Part shown: piece by piece, positions 47,129 through 55,978 of the stretch | Numbering within the stretch: position 1 is the first letter of the stretch | Layout of the letters: each line of letters starts with the position of its first letter | Origin: Bradyrhizobium sp. CSA207 | GTDB taxonomy: Bacteria > Pseudomonadota > Alphaproteobacteria > Rhizobiales > Xanthobacteraceae | Direction of reading: 5' to 3' | DNA: 64,000 nt | Assembly (NCBI RefSeq): GCF_029051685.1 | Contig: NZ_JAACFT010000001.1 | Span: 326,678-390,677 of the forward strand | Made by a program: the position numbers and the translations under genes | Notes under the pieces: generated by a model | The model's input: only the letters and a program-made list of their open reading frames with translations | Database searches by the model: none | What the model was told of the DNA's origin: nothing

Positions 47129-47794
47129 TTAAATGTTTACCCCAGCTGGCGAAGCGCGCCTCTTCCGCGCCAATCGCACCATCTCCATCAGCATTGCCTC
47201 GCCGGCATCCACCAGTTCCTCCAGCGTGATCCGCGGCGAGCCTTTGCGCCGCGACGCGGCACCACGCGCGAGCAGGGGAATGTGGATGAACGCCGCGAGC
47301 TTCGGCCCGCCGGCCTTTACGTTCTCGATCGCGCGCCAGCTCAGATAGTTGCAGAGATAGGCGCCGGCATCGCGCGAGGGCCGTGCATCGATGCCGGTGA
47401 GGCGCGCTGCGCGCAGCAGCCTTGCCGTGTGCGGGCCGAACGTCATCGCATCTGCATTGGCCGCGATGCCGCGCTTGCTCGAGCGGGTGTTGGCGGCATC
47501 GGGCCAGAGCATGGTGACCGCATTGCGCGCGCGGGTTTCGATGCGAAGGTACGAGGTCCGCGCCGCGAGGCCGAACATCAACAATGCGTCTGGCTTGTGC
47601 GCAGCGAGCACCTCCGGCAACTGCCGGTCGACAGCGGCATAGGTGACCGGGAAGATGTGGCTCGCGATGGCGACATCGTCGAGTGCCGGTCGGCGCAGTC
47701 GCGCCAACCGCGCCACCAGCAGCTGCGTCGGATTATGGGGCGCGCCCGGAAACGGTCCGAAGCCGGTAAGGAGAATGCGGAGCTTGTCGCTCAT
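47129..47794 (-). CDS. Pyroglutamyl-peptidase I-like protein (C15 family)
   Basis: 221 residues from ATG 47794, which overlaps the meaB stop codon in ATGA. C15 features: 'ILLTGFGPFPGAPHNPTQLL' at the N-terminus, the glutamate region 'YLRIETRARN' (about 83-92), the cysteine in 'RDAGAYLCNYLSW' (about 141-153) and the histidine in 'FIHIPLL' (about 172). All three catalytic residues can be placed. Family members remove N-terminal pyroglutamate. Coupling to meaB is odd for such an enzyme, so a different hydrolase role is possible. Confidence 0.85.
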   Translation of the reverse strand: MSDKLRILLTGFGPFPGAPHNPTQLLVARLARLRRPALDDVAIASHIFPVTYAAVDRQLPEVLAAHKPDALLMFGLAARTSYLRIETRARNAVTMLWPDAANTRSSKRGIAANADAMTFGPHTARLLRAARLTGIDARPSRDAGAYLCNYLSWRAIENVKAGGPKLAAFIHIPLLARGAASRRKGSPRITLEELVDAGEAMLMEMVRLARKRRASPAGVNI

Positions 47795-48780
47795 TGCAGC
47801 AACTCCAGAATCTGCTCGGCGGCCAGCGCCGGCGTGAGATGGCCGTCGGCCACCTCGGCCTCGATCTTCTTGACCCTGCTGCGGACCGGCGCCTCGCTGC
47901 GCAGACGCGCCAGCATGCGCTGCTCCAGCATCGACCACATCCACTTCACCTGCTGCTCGCGCCGCCGCGCGGCGAAATCGCCGGATGCGTTCATCGCCTT
48001 ACGGTGGTCGAGGATTTTCTGCCAGAGCTTTGCGATGCCCTCGCCGGTCAGCGCCGAATAGGTCTCGACGGGTGGTTGCCAATGCTCGGAGCGGGGCGTG
48101 AGGATATGCAGCGCGCTGCGATAGTCGGCAGCCGTGATGTTGGCGCGCTTGAGATTGTCGCCGTCGGCCTTGTTGATCGCGATCATGTCGGCGAGCTCGA
48201 CCAGGCCCTTCTTGATGCCCTGGAGCTCGTCGCCGCCGCCCGGCAGCATCAAGGCGAGGAAGAAATCCGTCATGTCGCAGACCGCGGTCTCGGACTGGCC
48301 GATCCCGACCGTCTCGACCAGCACGACGTCGAAGCCGGCCGCCTCGCACAGCAGCATCGCCTCGCGGGTCTTGGCCGCGACGCCGCCGAGCGTGCCCGAG
48401 GATGGTGAGGGGCGGATGAAGGCGTCGTCTGAGGCCGACAGCCGCGCCATCCGGGTCTTGTCGCCGAGGATCGAGCCGCCGCTGCGCACCGAGGATGGAT
48501 CGACCGCCAGCACCGCGACCTTGTGGCCCTGGTCGATCAGGTAAGTGCCGAGCGCATCGATGGTGGTGGATTTGCCGACGCCGGGCGAGCCGGTGATGCC
48601 AACGCGGGCCGCCTTGCCGGTATCCGGCAAGAGCATCTGCACGAGCTCCCGCGCCAGCGCCTGGTGGTCGCCGCGCCGGCTCTCCACCAGCGTGATAGCG
48701 CGCGCCAGCGCCGCCCGCTGGCCCGCACGGAGGTCACGGGCGAGGGATTTGATGTTCAGCGGAGCCTTCTTTTCAACCAT
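47791..48780 (-). CDS. meaB: MeaB/ArgK GTPase, methylmalonyl-CoA mutase chaperone
   Basis: 329 residues. G-domain motifs: P-loop 'GSPGVGKS' (64-71), 'LAVDPSS', 'VETVGIGQSE' (switch II) and 'INKADGDN' (NKxD). MeaB protects and loads the B12 cofactor of methylmalonyl-CoA mutase. The C-terminal helical dimer segment ends 'DGHLTPALAAEQILELLQ'. It is near but not next to mutA/mutB: about 1.7 kb holding a TctC gene and a toxin-antitoxin remnant separates it from mutB. It overlaps the downstream peptidase-like gene. Confidence 0.96.
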   Translation of the reverse strand: MVEKKAPLNIKSLARDLRAGQRAALARAITLVESRRGDHQALARELVQMLLPDTGKAARVGITGSPGVGKSTTIDALGTYLIDQGHKVAVLAVDPSSVRSGGSILGDKTRMARLSASDDAFIRPSPSSGTLGGVAAKTREAMLLCEAAGFDVVLVETVGIGQSETAVCDMTDFFLALMLPGGGDELQGIKKGLVELADMIAINKADGDNLKRANITAADYRSALHILTPRSEHWQPPVETYSALTGEGIAKLWQKILDHRKAMNASGDFAARRREQQVKWMWSMLEQRMLARLRSEAPVRSRVKKIEAEVADGHLTPALAAEQILELLQ

Positions 48781-48886
48781 GCCATGCTTTACAACGGCCG
48801 GAGGGAGCAGGCGAGGGCCCCTCAGCTCAACGGGTGTTGCCGCGGGTCGGGCGCTCGGGAAGACGCGTCAAATCAGGCCTTCCGAT

Positions 48887-49876
48887 TCAACCCTTGGCAA
48901 AACCGGCTGCCTTTATGGCCTGCCCCATCTGAGCATCGGCCTGGTCCATGAAGTTTGCGAACTGGCTGGCATCGCGCCACACGGTGCCGAAGCCGCGCCT
49001 GATCATGAAGTCCTTGAACTCGGCGGAGTCGTACACCTTCTTCAAGGCCGCGGTCAGCTTCGTGGCGACCTCCGGGGCCATGCCTCTGGGTGCGCCGATG
49101 CCGCGCCATGAGCTGGTGGAATAGTCGACGCCAAGCGCCTCTTTCAGAGTCGGGACGTCGGGGAAGATTGGATTGCGTCCGGGCGCCATGATCGCGAGGC
49201 TCCGCGCCTGACCGGCCTCGATTATGGCCCGCGCCTCCGGCACGGAGCAGGTGGTGAGATCGAGCCCGCCGGCGGCGAGATCCTGCATGGCCGGTGCTGC
49301 GCCATTCGACGCTGACCACGAGATCTGGTTCGCCGGCAATCCCATCGCCTGCATCCAGCCGACGAGTGCGAGATGCCAGATGCCGCCTTGCCCCGTGCCC
49401 GACGCCTTGAACTTTCCCGGCGGCGCCATCTTGATGGCATCCATGAGCTCCTTCACCGTCTTGTAGGGTGAGGACGCAGCGACCTGGATGCCCGGCGGGT
49501 CTTCGTTCATCAGCGCAAGGGCTGTGAAGTTCAGCGGCGTCAGATGCGTCAAGGCCTGCCAATGCAGCATCGAGATTTCCACCGTCAGCATGCCGATCGT
49601 GTAGCCGTCCGGCGCCGCGGATGCGATCTCGGCATGACCAACCACGCCGGACCCGCCGGTGCGGTTGATGACGTTGAAAGGTTGGCCGAGCTCCTTTTCC
49701 AGGAGCGTCGCGACGATGTGCGCGGTTGCATCCGTTCCGCCACCCGCACCCCAGGGCACGATCAAGCTCACCGGCCGCGCCGGATAGGCTTGCGCGCGCG
49801 CAGGCGTGAGAAGAGCGGAAGCGGCCGCAGCTACAGAAGAGACCGCGAAGGTGCGGCGCGTAATTCCTGACATCAA
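48887..49876 (-). CDS. Bug/TctC family substrate-binding protein
   Basis: 329 residues. Twin-arginine signal 'MMSGITRRTFAVSSVAAAASALLTPARAQA'. The mature protein has the tripartite tricarboxylate receptor pattern: 'YPARPVSLIVPWGAGGGTDATAHIVATLL', 'NRTGGSGVVGHAEIASAAPDGYTIG', and later 'TLKEALGVDYSTSSWRGIGAPRGM'. It binds a small carboxylate in the periplasm. No TctA/TctB membrane genes are here, which is common for these orphan receptors. A longer open frame in another phase (48873-49964) is a shadow. Confidence 0.93.
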   Translation of the reverse strand: MMSGITRRTFAVSSVAAAASALLTPARAQAYPARPVSLIVPWGAGGGTDATAHIVATLLEKELGQPFNVINRTGGSGVVGHAEIASAAPDGYTIGMLTVEISMLHWQALTHLTPLNFTALALMNEDPPGIQVAASSPYKTVKELMDAIKMAPPGKFKASGTGQGGIWHLALVGWMQAMGLPANQISWSASNGAAPAMQDLAAGGLDLTTCSVPEARAIIEAGQARSLAIMAPGRNPIFPDVPTLKEALGVDYSTSSWRGIGAPRGMAPEVATKLTAALKKVYDSAEFKDFMIRRGFGTVWRDASQFANFMDQADAQMGQAIKAAGFAKG

Positions 49877-49911
49877 TGTTCCCGGCGGCGCCCTCGGGAA
49901 TCGGGCTCTTG

Positions 49912-50182
49912 CTAATGTGACATTCTATGCAGCTTTGCGCTGATGTCGCAAGCAGCAGCCCCACGGCGCTGTGCGCAAAGGGGCTCCTTCGAGCTTACGG
50001 CGATCATCTGGAATGAAGCGTGACGCTTCGCTGACGACCTCAAGCAAACGCTCGACAGCCAGACGCATGAAGATATCTTCGGCGAAGCTATCCCGAGTAC
50101 GCCCGCCACGGCCGTCCTGATTTTTTGACGGCCGCATCGAGGATATGCCCGAGCCGGTCAGCAAGAGTCGGGCGCACGTCAA
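49912..50182 (-). pseudogene. HepT-like HEPN toxin remnant, frameshifted
   Basis: Pieces of a DUF86/HepT protein are spread over three reading frames. Near 50177 'VRPTLADRLGHILDAAVK' starts the protein but stops soon after. In a second frame, 'DSFAEDIFMRLAVERLLEVVSEASRFIPDD' is the best-conserved HepT block. In a third, 'CDISAKLHRM' resembles the end region. The first shift falls at a run of six T (50122-50127). The RNase motif Rx4-6H with its tyrosine is not intact. It follows directly on the nucleotidyltransferase gene, the normal HepT/MntA arrangement. Confidence 0.75.
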
Positions 50183-50481
50183 AATACTTCGAGGACGTCG
50201 TCAGCGATCCGCTGTGCAAAGCGGGGGGAGATGGATCGTCGGACGGTTGCCTGCGTCTGCAAACCGGTCGCATCCTCGATGATGTGTTCGACATCGATCA
50301 GGTTGAGCAGCGAGAAGGACACGTCCGGTTCGATCTCAACCAGAATGTCGATGTCGCTGTCAGGACGGTAGTCATCGCGGGCCCGAGAGCCGAAGATGGC
50401 AAGCTTCGATACGCCCTTGCCTTTGATGGCATCCGCGTTCTTGCGTATCGCAATCATGATTTCGTCACGTGTCATGGACAC
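50179..50481 (-). CDS. MntA-type nucleotidyltransferase antitoxin
   Basis: 100 residues. Minimal nucleotidyltransferase with the GSx10DxD motif: G31, S32, D43 and D45 in 'IFGSRARDDYRPDSDIDILVEI'. A third acidic position is likely in the strand 'DVSFSLLNLIDVEHIIEDATG'. MntA is known to silence its HepT partner by adding AMP to a tyrosine. The gene looks intact while the following HepT gene is broken, so it is an antitoxin without a working local toxin. It lies just upstream, on the same strand, of the remnant. Confidence 0.88.
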   Translation of the reverse strand: MSMTRDEIMIAIRKNADAIKGKGVSKLAIFGSRARDDYRPDSDIDILVEIEPDVSFSLLNLIDVEHIIEDATGLQTQATVRRSISPRFAQRIADDVLEVF

Positions 50482-50511
50482 AGCCTGGCCTGTTACAGGC
50501 TAGTCTATCAT

Positions 50512-52668
50512 CTACTCCGCCGCCTCGCTATGCCCGAGCCTCGCGTTCAGCTTGCGGATCAGCTCTTCGGCCGCGTCCGCGATCACCGTGCCGGGCGGGA
50601 AGATCGCCTCGGCGCCGGCGGCGTAGAGCGCGTCGTAGTCCTGCGGCGGCACCACGCCGCCGACGATGATCATGATGTCGTCGCGGCCCTGCTTCTTCAG
50701 TGCGGCCTTGAGTTCGGGCACTGCGGTGAGGTGGGCGGCGGCGAGTGAGGAGACGCCGAGGATGTGCACGTCGTTCTCGACCGCTTGGCGGGCGGCTTCG
50801 TCGGCGGTGGCGAACAGCGGCCCGATGTCGACGTCGAAGCCGATATCGGCGAATGCGGAGGCGATCACCTTCTGGCCGCGGTCGTGGCCGTCCTGGCCGA
50901 TCTTGGCGACCAGGATGCGCGGCCGGCGTCCTTCCGCCTCCTCGAAGGCGTCGATCAGCGCCTGAACCTTCTCGACCCGGTTACCCATGCTGGACGCCTC
51001 CCGCTTGTAGACGCCGGTGATGGACTTGATCTCGGCACGGTGCCGGCCGAACACCTTTTCCATCGCGTCGGAGATTTCACCGACAGTCGCCTTCGCCCGT
51101 GCCGCGTCGATGGCGAGCGCGAGTAGATTGCCGTTGCCTTCGCCAGCCGAGCGCGTCAGTGCGGCGAGCGCGGCGTCGACGTCCTTCTGGTTGCGCTCGG
51201 ATCTCAGCCGCGCCAGCTTGTCGATCTGGAGCCGGCGAACATTGGTGTTGTCGACCTTGAGGATTTCGATCGGAGCTTCGTCCGTCGGCTTGTACTTGTT
51301 GACGCCGATCACCGCCTGCTTGCCGGCATCGATGCGCGCCTGCGTCTTCGCCGAGGCCTCCTCGATGCGCAGCTTCGGCACGCCGGCCTCGATCGCCTTG
51401 GCCATGCCGCCGAGCTCCTCGACCTCCTGGATATGGCTCCACGCCTTGGCGGCGAGATCGCGCGTCAGCCGCTCGACATAGTACGACCCGCCCCAGGGAT
51501 CGATGATCCGGGTGGTGCCGCTCTCCTGCTGCAGGAAGAGCTGTGTGTTGCGGGCGATGCGGGCGGAGAAGTCGGTCGGCAGCGCCAGGGCCTCGTCGAG
51601 TGCGTTGGTGTGCAGCGACTGGGTGTGACCTTGCGTCGCCGCCATCGCCTCCACCGTCGTGCGCATCACATTGTTGAAGACGTCCTGCGCGGTCAGCGAC
51701 CAGCCCGAAGTCTGGCAATGCGTGCGAAGCGACAGCGAGCGCGGATCCTTCGGATTGAAAGGCTTCAGCAGCTTGGCCCAGAGCAGCCGCGCCGCGCGCA
51801 TCTTGGCGACTTCCATGAAGAAGTTCATGCCGATCGCCCAAAAGAACGACAGACGTGGCGCGAAGCGGTCGACGTCGAGCCCGGCGGCAAGACCCGCACG
51901 CAGATATTCGACGCCGTCGGCCAGCGTATAGGCGAGCTCGAGGTCCTGCGTCGCGCCGGCTTCCTGCATGTGATAGCCGGAGATCGAGATCGAATTGTAT
52001 TTCGGCATCTTTTGCGAGGTGTACGCAAAGATGTCGGAGATGATCCGCATCGACGGCGCGGGCGGATAGATATAGGTGTTGCGCACCATGAACTCTTTCA
52101 GAATGTCGTTCTGAATGGTGCCTGAGAGTTTTTCCGGCGGCACGCCCTGTTCGCCCGCGGCCGCGACGAACAGCGCCAGGATCGGCAGCACCGCGCCGTT
52201 CATGGTCATGGACACGCTCATCTGGTCGAGCGGAATCCCTGCAAACAGCGTGCGCATGTCGTAGATCGAATCGATGGCCACGCCAGCCATGCCGACGTCG
52301 CCGCCGACGCGCGGATGATCGCTGTCATAGCCGCGATGGGTGGCGAGATCGAAGGCGACCGAGAGGCCCTTCTGTCCCGCCGCGAGGTTGCGCCGGTAGA
52401 ACGCGTTGGAATCCTCCGCCGTGGAGAAGCCGGCATATTGCCGGATGGTCCAGGGCTGGTTGACATACATCGTCGGGTAGGGGCCGCGCAGATAAGGCGC
52501 GATCCCCGGATAGGTATCGAGGAAATCGAGCCCAGCGAGATCAGCCTCGCCATAGGCGGGCTTCACCAGAATGCCTTCGGGCGTTAGCCACGGCTCGGCG
52601 TGGCCGGCGGGCGCGGCGCTGGTGGTGCGCTCGAAAGCGACATCGGCGAAGTTCGGAATGCGGCTCAT
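50512..52668 (-). CDS. mutB: Methylmalonyl-CoA mutase, large subunit
   Basis: 718 residues from ATG 52668 ('[18 protein letters not shown]'); 14 more codons are open upstream. It rearranges (R)-methylmalonyl-CoA to succinyl-CoA with adenosylcobalamin. The TIM-barrel part includes '[25 protein letters not shown]' (substrate loop) and '[19 protein letters not shown]'. The C-terminal B12 domain holds '[13 protein letters not shown]' (DxHxxG), '[10 protein letters not shown]' and 'IIVGGVVP'. It is separated from mutA by a GFA-family gene on the same strand. Also named scpA or mcmA in other species. Confidence 0.97.
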   Translation of the reverse strand: MSRIPNFADVAFERTTSAAPAGHAEPWLTPEGILVKPAYGEADLAGLDFLDTYPGIAPYLRGPYPTMYVNQPWTIRQYAGFSTAEDSNAFYRRNLAAGQKGLSVAFDLATHRGYDSDHPRVGGDVGMAGVAIDSIYDMRTLFAGIPLDQMSVSMTMNGAVLPILALFVAAAGEQGVPPEKLSGTIQNDILKEFMVRNTYIYPPAPSMRIISDIFAYTSQKMPKYNSISISGYHMQEAGATQDLELAYTLADGVEYLRAGLAAGLDVDRFAPRLSFFWAIGMNFFMEVAKMRAARLLWAKLLKPFNPKDPRSLSLRTHCQTSGWSLTAQDVFNNVMRTTVEAMAATQGHTQSLHTNALDEALALPTDFSARIARNTQLFLQQESGTTRIIDPWGGSYYVERLTRDLAAKAWSHIQEVEELGGMAKAIEAGVPKLRIEEASAKTQARIDAGKQAVIGVNKYKPTDEAPIEILKVDNTNVRRLQIDKLARLRSERNQKDVDAALAALTRSAGEGNGNLLALAIDAARAKATVGEISDAMEKVFGRHRAEIKSITGVYKREASSMGNRVEKVQALIDAFEEAEGRRPRILVAKIGQDGHDRGQKVIASAFADIGFDVDIGPLFATADEAARQAVENDVHILGVSSLAAAHLTAVPELKAALKKQGRDDIMIIVGGVVPPQDYDALYAAGAEAIFPPGTVIADAAEELIRKLNARLGHSEAAE

Positions 52669-52702
52669 GGTTTCAACCGTATCATAGCTGCGCGTGAGGC
52701 GC

Positions 52703-53167
52703 TCAATCATGGTCCGGATGCTGATGGCTGACGATGGTCGCCATCTTCTCCGGTCCGTAGTTCTGCTGCGTGGTCTGGCTCGGCAGGTTGGCGATACCTA
52801 CGACCCAGCCGAGCCGGGATTCGGTTCCATATTGCCGTGTCGGTACCACGTGATCCGGGCGGTCGAAGGTGCCGGTCATGATCTCGATACGAGGGCCGTC
52901 GATGCGGCGGAAGCTGAGCGGCGTGCCACAGGCAGCGCAGAAATCGCGCATTGCGATCGAGGAGGACTGGAACGCCGACGGCGTGCCCTTGGTCCATGCA
53001 AAGTCGGCTTTCTCGATGTCGGCATAGGAGGCGAACGGCGCGCCAGTCGCCTTCTGACACATCCGGCAATGACAGATGCTGATCTTGGCGGGTGCCGTCG
53101 AGACAGCAAAGCGGATGGCACCGCATTGGCAGCCGCCGGTGAGAACTGGTTGGCCCGCTTCGGTCAT
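52703..53167 (-). CDS. GFA family (CENP-V/Gfa) zinc protein
   Basis: 154 residues from ATG 53167, overlapping the mutA stop codon in ATGA. Zinc ligands: '[12 protein letters not shown]' (two Cys), '[19 protein letters not shown]' (Cys-His-Cys-Cys) and '[13 protein letters not shown]'. The fold is that of glutathione-dependent formaldehyde-activating enzyme, although most small members have no proven activity. It is translationally coupled to mutA and precedes mutB by 34 bases. A longer frame upstream is the shadow of mutA. Confidence 0.92.
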   Translation of the reverse strand: MTEAGQPVLTGGCQCGAIRFAVSTAPAKISICHCRMCQKATGAPFASYADIEKADFAWTKGTPSAFQSSSIAMRDFCAACGTPLSFRRIDGPRIEIMTGTFDRPDHVVPTRQYGTESRLGWVVGIANLPSQTTQQNYGPEKMATIVSHQHPDHD

Positions 53168-55035
53168 GGCTGCTCCATCCGTCGATAGGCGTCCTGCAGC
53201 GTCGCAAGCGCATCGGCACCGGCAAAGACGAAGCCGGTGACGCCGGCTGCACGCAGCGCCGCCTCGGCCGCGGCCGGGCGGCCTGCCAGATAGATATGTC
53301 GCGCGCCGGCGGTTTGCAGGGCCCGGGCGGCGGCTTCCGCCTGGCCGGCATAAACCTTGTCGCTGGAACAAAGGCAGGCGAGCGCGGCGCCGGAAGCCTT
53401 GAACGCAGCGGCTAGCTCGGCCGGATCGTCAAAGCCATCGGTATCGATGGCCTCGATGCCGCCGGTCTCGAACAAGCTCTTGGCAAAGGTCGCGCGTGCG
53501 GTGAAGTCGGCGGGTGTGCCGAGATTGGCGAGGAACAGCTTTGGCCGCGCGCCGCCGGCCTTCAACATCGCATCCGACTTGTCGCGGAGCGCCTCGAACG
53601 GTTCCGCAAGCCGGATCGGGGAGAGCGCATCGAACTTGTATCTTTGCTCGCCGTAGGGTGCGAGCTCAATCGGCGTCGCCTTCAGCACCACCGTCTCGCG
53701 CTCATGCAAATTCGGAAATTCGCTGGCACCGGTCAGCACGTCGCGGCGCTTTGCGATATTGGCCTCGCGCGCCTTGCGCGTGGCAGCGACCTTGCTCTGT
53801 AACACGCCTTGCTGGAGCGCGGCGAAGGCGCCGCCGGCCTTCTCGGTTTCCTGGAACAGCACCCAGGCGGCTTCGCAGAGCTGTGCGGTGAGCGTTTCGA
53901 TGCCGCCGGAGCCGGCGGCGGGATCGCTGACCTTGGCGAGGTTGCTTTCCTCGAGCAGCACAAGCTGCGTGTTGCGCGCTGCGCGTCGCGCGAATGGATC
54001 GGGCAGACCGAGCGCCAGCGTATGCGGCAGCACCGTGATCGCATTTGCGCCGGCGAGCCCCGCCGCAAACGTCGCCATGGTCGCACGCAGCATGTTCACA
54101 TAGGGATCGCGCTGCGTCAGCATGCGCCAGGCGGTATCGGCGGCGATGAACAGCGGCTTGGGCGTCAGGCCGCAGGCGGTCTCGATTCGCGCCCACAGCA
54201 GCCGCAACGCGCGGAACTTTGCCATGGTCAGGAACTGATCGGCATCCGCAGCGAGCCGCGCATAAACCATGCCCTGCGCCTGCTCCAGCGGAACACCGGC
54301 GCCTTCGATCGCGCGCAAATAGGCGGTGCCGCAGGCGAGCACGAAGGCGAGTTCCTGCACCTCCGATCCGCCGGCATCGTGGATCACGCGCCCGTCGGTG
54401 GACGCAAATGGCCCCTTGAAGCCGAGCGCAGCGAGACCCTTGATAGCGCCGGTGACGGCAGGAGCGATCTCCTCCCACGTATACGGGCTGTGGCCCCACA
54501 CCGCGCCCGCGGCGAGCGGATCCAGTCCGAAGCGAATGTCGCAGGCGGCAGGATCGAGACCTCGGCTCTTCACATATTCCGCGACATGGATCGCCGCCAT
54601 TCGCGACTGCGGGCCGATCTGCAGCTCAAGGCCGATACCGGCGTCGAGATGGATGTCCGTCAAGACTCGTGCGACCGCATCGGCCGTCGGTTCCAGACCG
54701 AAACCGTAGCTGCCATTGCCGCCGGCGAACACCAGCGCGAGACCCGTTGCGCCATTCTCGAGATCGGTCAGCGCCTGCGCGTTTGCGGCGGCCGCATCGG
54801 GGTGGTCGATCCGCTGCATGATCTGCCATGGCGCCGCCGCGGGGCGTCCGACCACCGGCGTAACGCCCTTGGCGCGCGGATAGAGCGGATCGATTCTGAC
54901 CCCGTCATAGGTCTTGCCGACCAGCTTTTCGAACGGCGCGCCCTTCAGCACGCCATCGACCAGCTTGCGCCAGTCTTCGACCGTTGCCTTGGGAAAATCG
55001 GCCGCCAGCGGCAGATCGTCAGTCACGGAGGTCAT
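53164..55035 (-). CDS. mutA: Methylmalonyl-CoA mutase, small subunit
   Basis: 623 residues from ATG 55035 ('MTSVTDDLPLAADFPKATVEDWRKLVDGVLKG'). It is related to MutB but lacks the B12 ligand motif: the C-terminal domain has 'LFLANLGTPADFTARATFAKSLFETGGIEAID' in place of DxHxxG. It pairs with MutB as the non-catalytic subunit. The barrel part 'TDIHLDAGIGLELQIGPQSRMAAIHVAEYVKSRG' is recognisable. An 81-base gap separates it from folK upstream on the same strand, so read-through from the folate genes is possible. Confidence 0.95.
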   Translation of the reverse strand: MTSVTDDLPLAADFPKATVEDWRKLVDGVLKGAPFEKLVGKTYDGVRIDPLYPRAKGVTPVVGRPAAAPWQIMQRIDHPDAAAANAQALTDLENGATGLALVFAGGNGSYGFGLEPTADAVARVLTDIHLDAGIGLELQIGPQSRMAAIHVAEYVKSRGLDPAACDIRFGLDPLAAGAVWGHSPYTWEEIAPAVTGAIKGLAALGFKGPFASTDGRVIHDAGGSEVQELAFVLACGTAYLRAIEGAGVPLEQAQGMVYARLAADADQFLTMAKFRALRLLWARIETACGLTPKPLFIAADTAWRMLTQRDPYVNMLRATMATFAAGLAGANAITVLPHTLALGLPDPFARRAARNTQLVLLEESNLAKVSDPAAGSGGIETLTAQLCEAAWVLFQETEKAGGAFAALQQGVLQSKVAATRKAREANIAKRRDVLTGASEFPNLHERETVVLKATPIELAPYGEQRYKFDALSPIRLAEPFEALRDKSDAMLKAGGARPKLFLANLGTPADFTARATFAKSLFETGGIEAIDTDGFDDPAELAAAFKASGAALACLCSSDKVYAGQAEAAARALQTAGARHIYLAGRPAAAEAALRAAGVTGFVFAGADALATLQDAYRRMEQP

Positions 55036-55116
55036 GCGGCGAGGGACTCCCAAAAATCTTGTCGTTCGCACGCGAAATTGCCACGGCGGAGCGTCCCTGC
55101 AAACGGTTGTTTTTGG

Positions 55117-55608
55117 TTAACCGGTATCCGGAAGCCGCTCGATGCCTTGCGTCGAGACGCTGGCAAGCCCGTCATGAACACGGATGCCGCCGATCACGCG
55201 GTCGGGCGCGATCTCGGCCAGCGGCACCAGCACGAAGGCGCGCTCGAACAGGCGCGGATGCGGCAAGGTCAGGTCCGGCTTGTGCAGGCTGACATCGTCA
55301 TAGGCGATCATATCGAGATCGAGCGTGCGCGGTCCCCAGCGCCGCTCCTTGTCCCGTGTGCGGCCGAATTTCTGCTCGACCTTCTGCATCACGAACAGCA
55401 GCGCGTGCGGATCGAGGCTGGTCTCGATCTCGATGCAGGCATTGATGAAGGCAGCCTGGTCCTCGTCGCCCCAAGGCGGCGTTGTATAGTCGGAGGAGCG
55501 CGCGATCAGCGTCGCCTGCGCCATGCCGCAGATGTGCGCGATCGCCTTTGCGAACGTCGCGCGGACATCGCCGACATTGCCGCCGAGCGCAATGAGGACG
55601 CTCGCCAT
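55117..55608 (-). CDS. folK: FolK, 6-hydroxymethyl-dihydropterin pyrophosphokinase
   Basis: 163 residues, a usual length. Signature blocks: 'ALGGNVGDVRATFAKAIAHI', 'SDYTTPPWGDEDQAAFINACIEIETSLDP', 'FGRTRDKERRWGPRTLDLDMIAYDD' (the PRTLDLD metal-binding motif) and 'LPHPRLFERAFVLVPLAEI'. It transfers pyrophosphate from ATP to 6-hydroxymethyl-dihydropterin. It starts one base after the folB stop. The last gene of the folate operon. Confidence 0.97.
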   Translation of the reverse strand: MASVLIALGGNVGDVRATFAKAIAHICGMAQATLIARSSDYTTPPWGDEDQAAFINACIEIETSLDPHALLFVMQKVEQKFGRTRDKERRWGPRTLDLDMIAYDDVSLHKPDLTLPHPRLFERAFVLVPLAEIAPDRVIGGIRVHDGLASVSTQGIERLPDTG

Positions 55609-55609
55609 G

Positions 55610-55978
55610 TCAGGGGTGCCGCGCGCGCGTCAGCATGATGCCGACGTCGTCGAAGATCGCTGCGATCGGCGCATGCGGCTTGTGCACGGTGATCTTCACG
55701 GCGCGGATGCGCGGGAAATGCGACAGGATGGCGTCGGCGACAGCGCCGGCCGCGCGCTCCAAAAGCTTGTAATTGGTGTTCTTGAAGGCCGCCGTCGTGG
55801 TTGCCACGACTTCGGCGTAAGACACCGTATCGGCGAGCCGGTCGGTGCGCGAAGGCTCCGACAGGTCGGTATAGAGTTCGAGATCGATGACAAAACGCTG
55901 GCCGACTTCGGTTTCGTGATCCATCACGCCGTGGCGAGCATGGATCGACAGGCCGGTCACGAAGATCGTATCGGTCAT
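55610..55978 (-). CDS. folB: FolB, dihydroneopterin aldolase
   Basis: 122 residues. 'IFVTGLSIHARHGVMDHETEVGQRFVIDLELYTDL' contains the GxxxxHGxxxxExxxGQxF signature. Further blocks are 'DTVSYAEVV' and 'KITVHKPHAPI' (active-site Lys region). It cleaves dihydroneopterin to 6-hydroxymethyl-dihydropterin. Its start overlaps the folP stop in ATGA. Confidence 0.97.
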   Translation of the reverse strand: MTDTIFVTGLSIHARHGVMDHETEVGQRFVIDLELYTDLSEPSRTDRLADTVSYAEVVATTTAAFKNTNYKLLERAAGAVADAILSHFPRIRAVKITVHKPHAPIAAIFDDVGIMLTRARHP

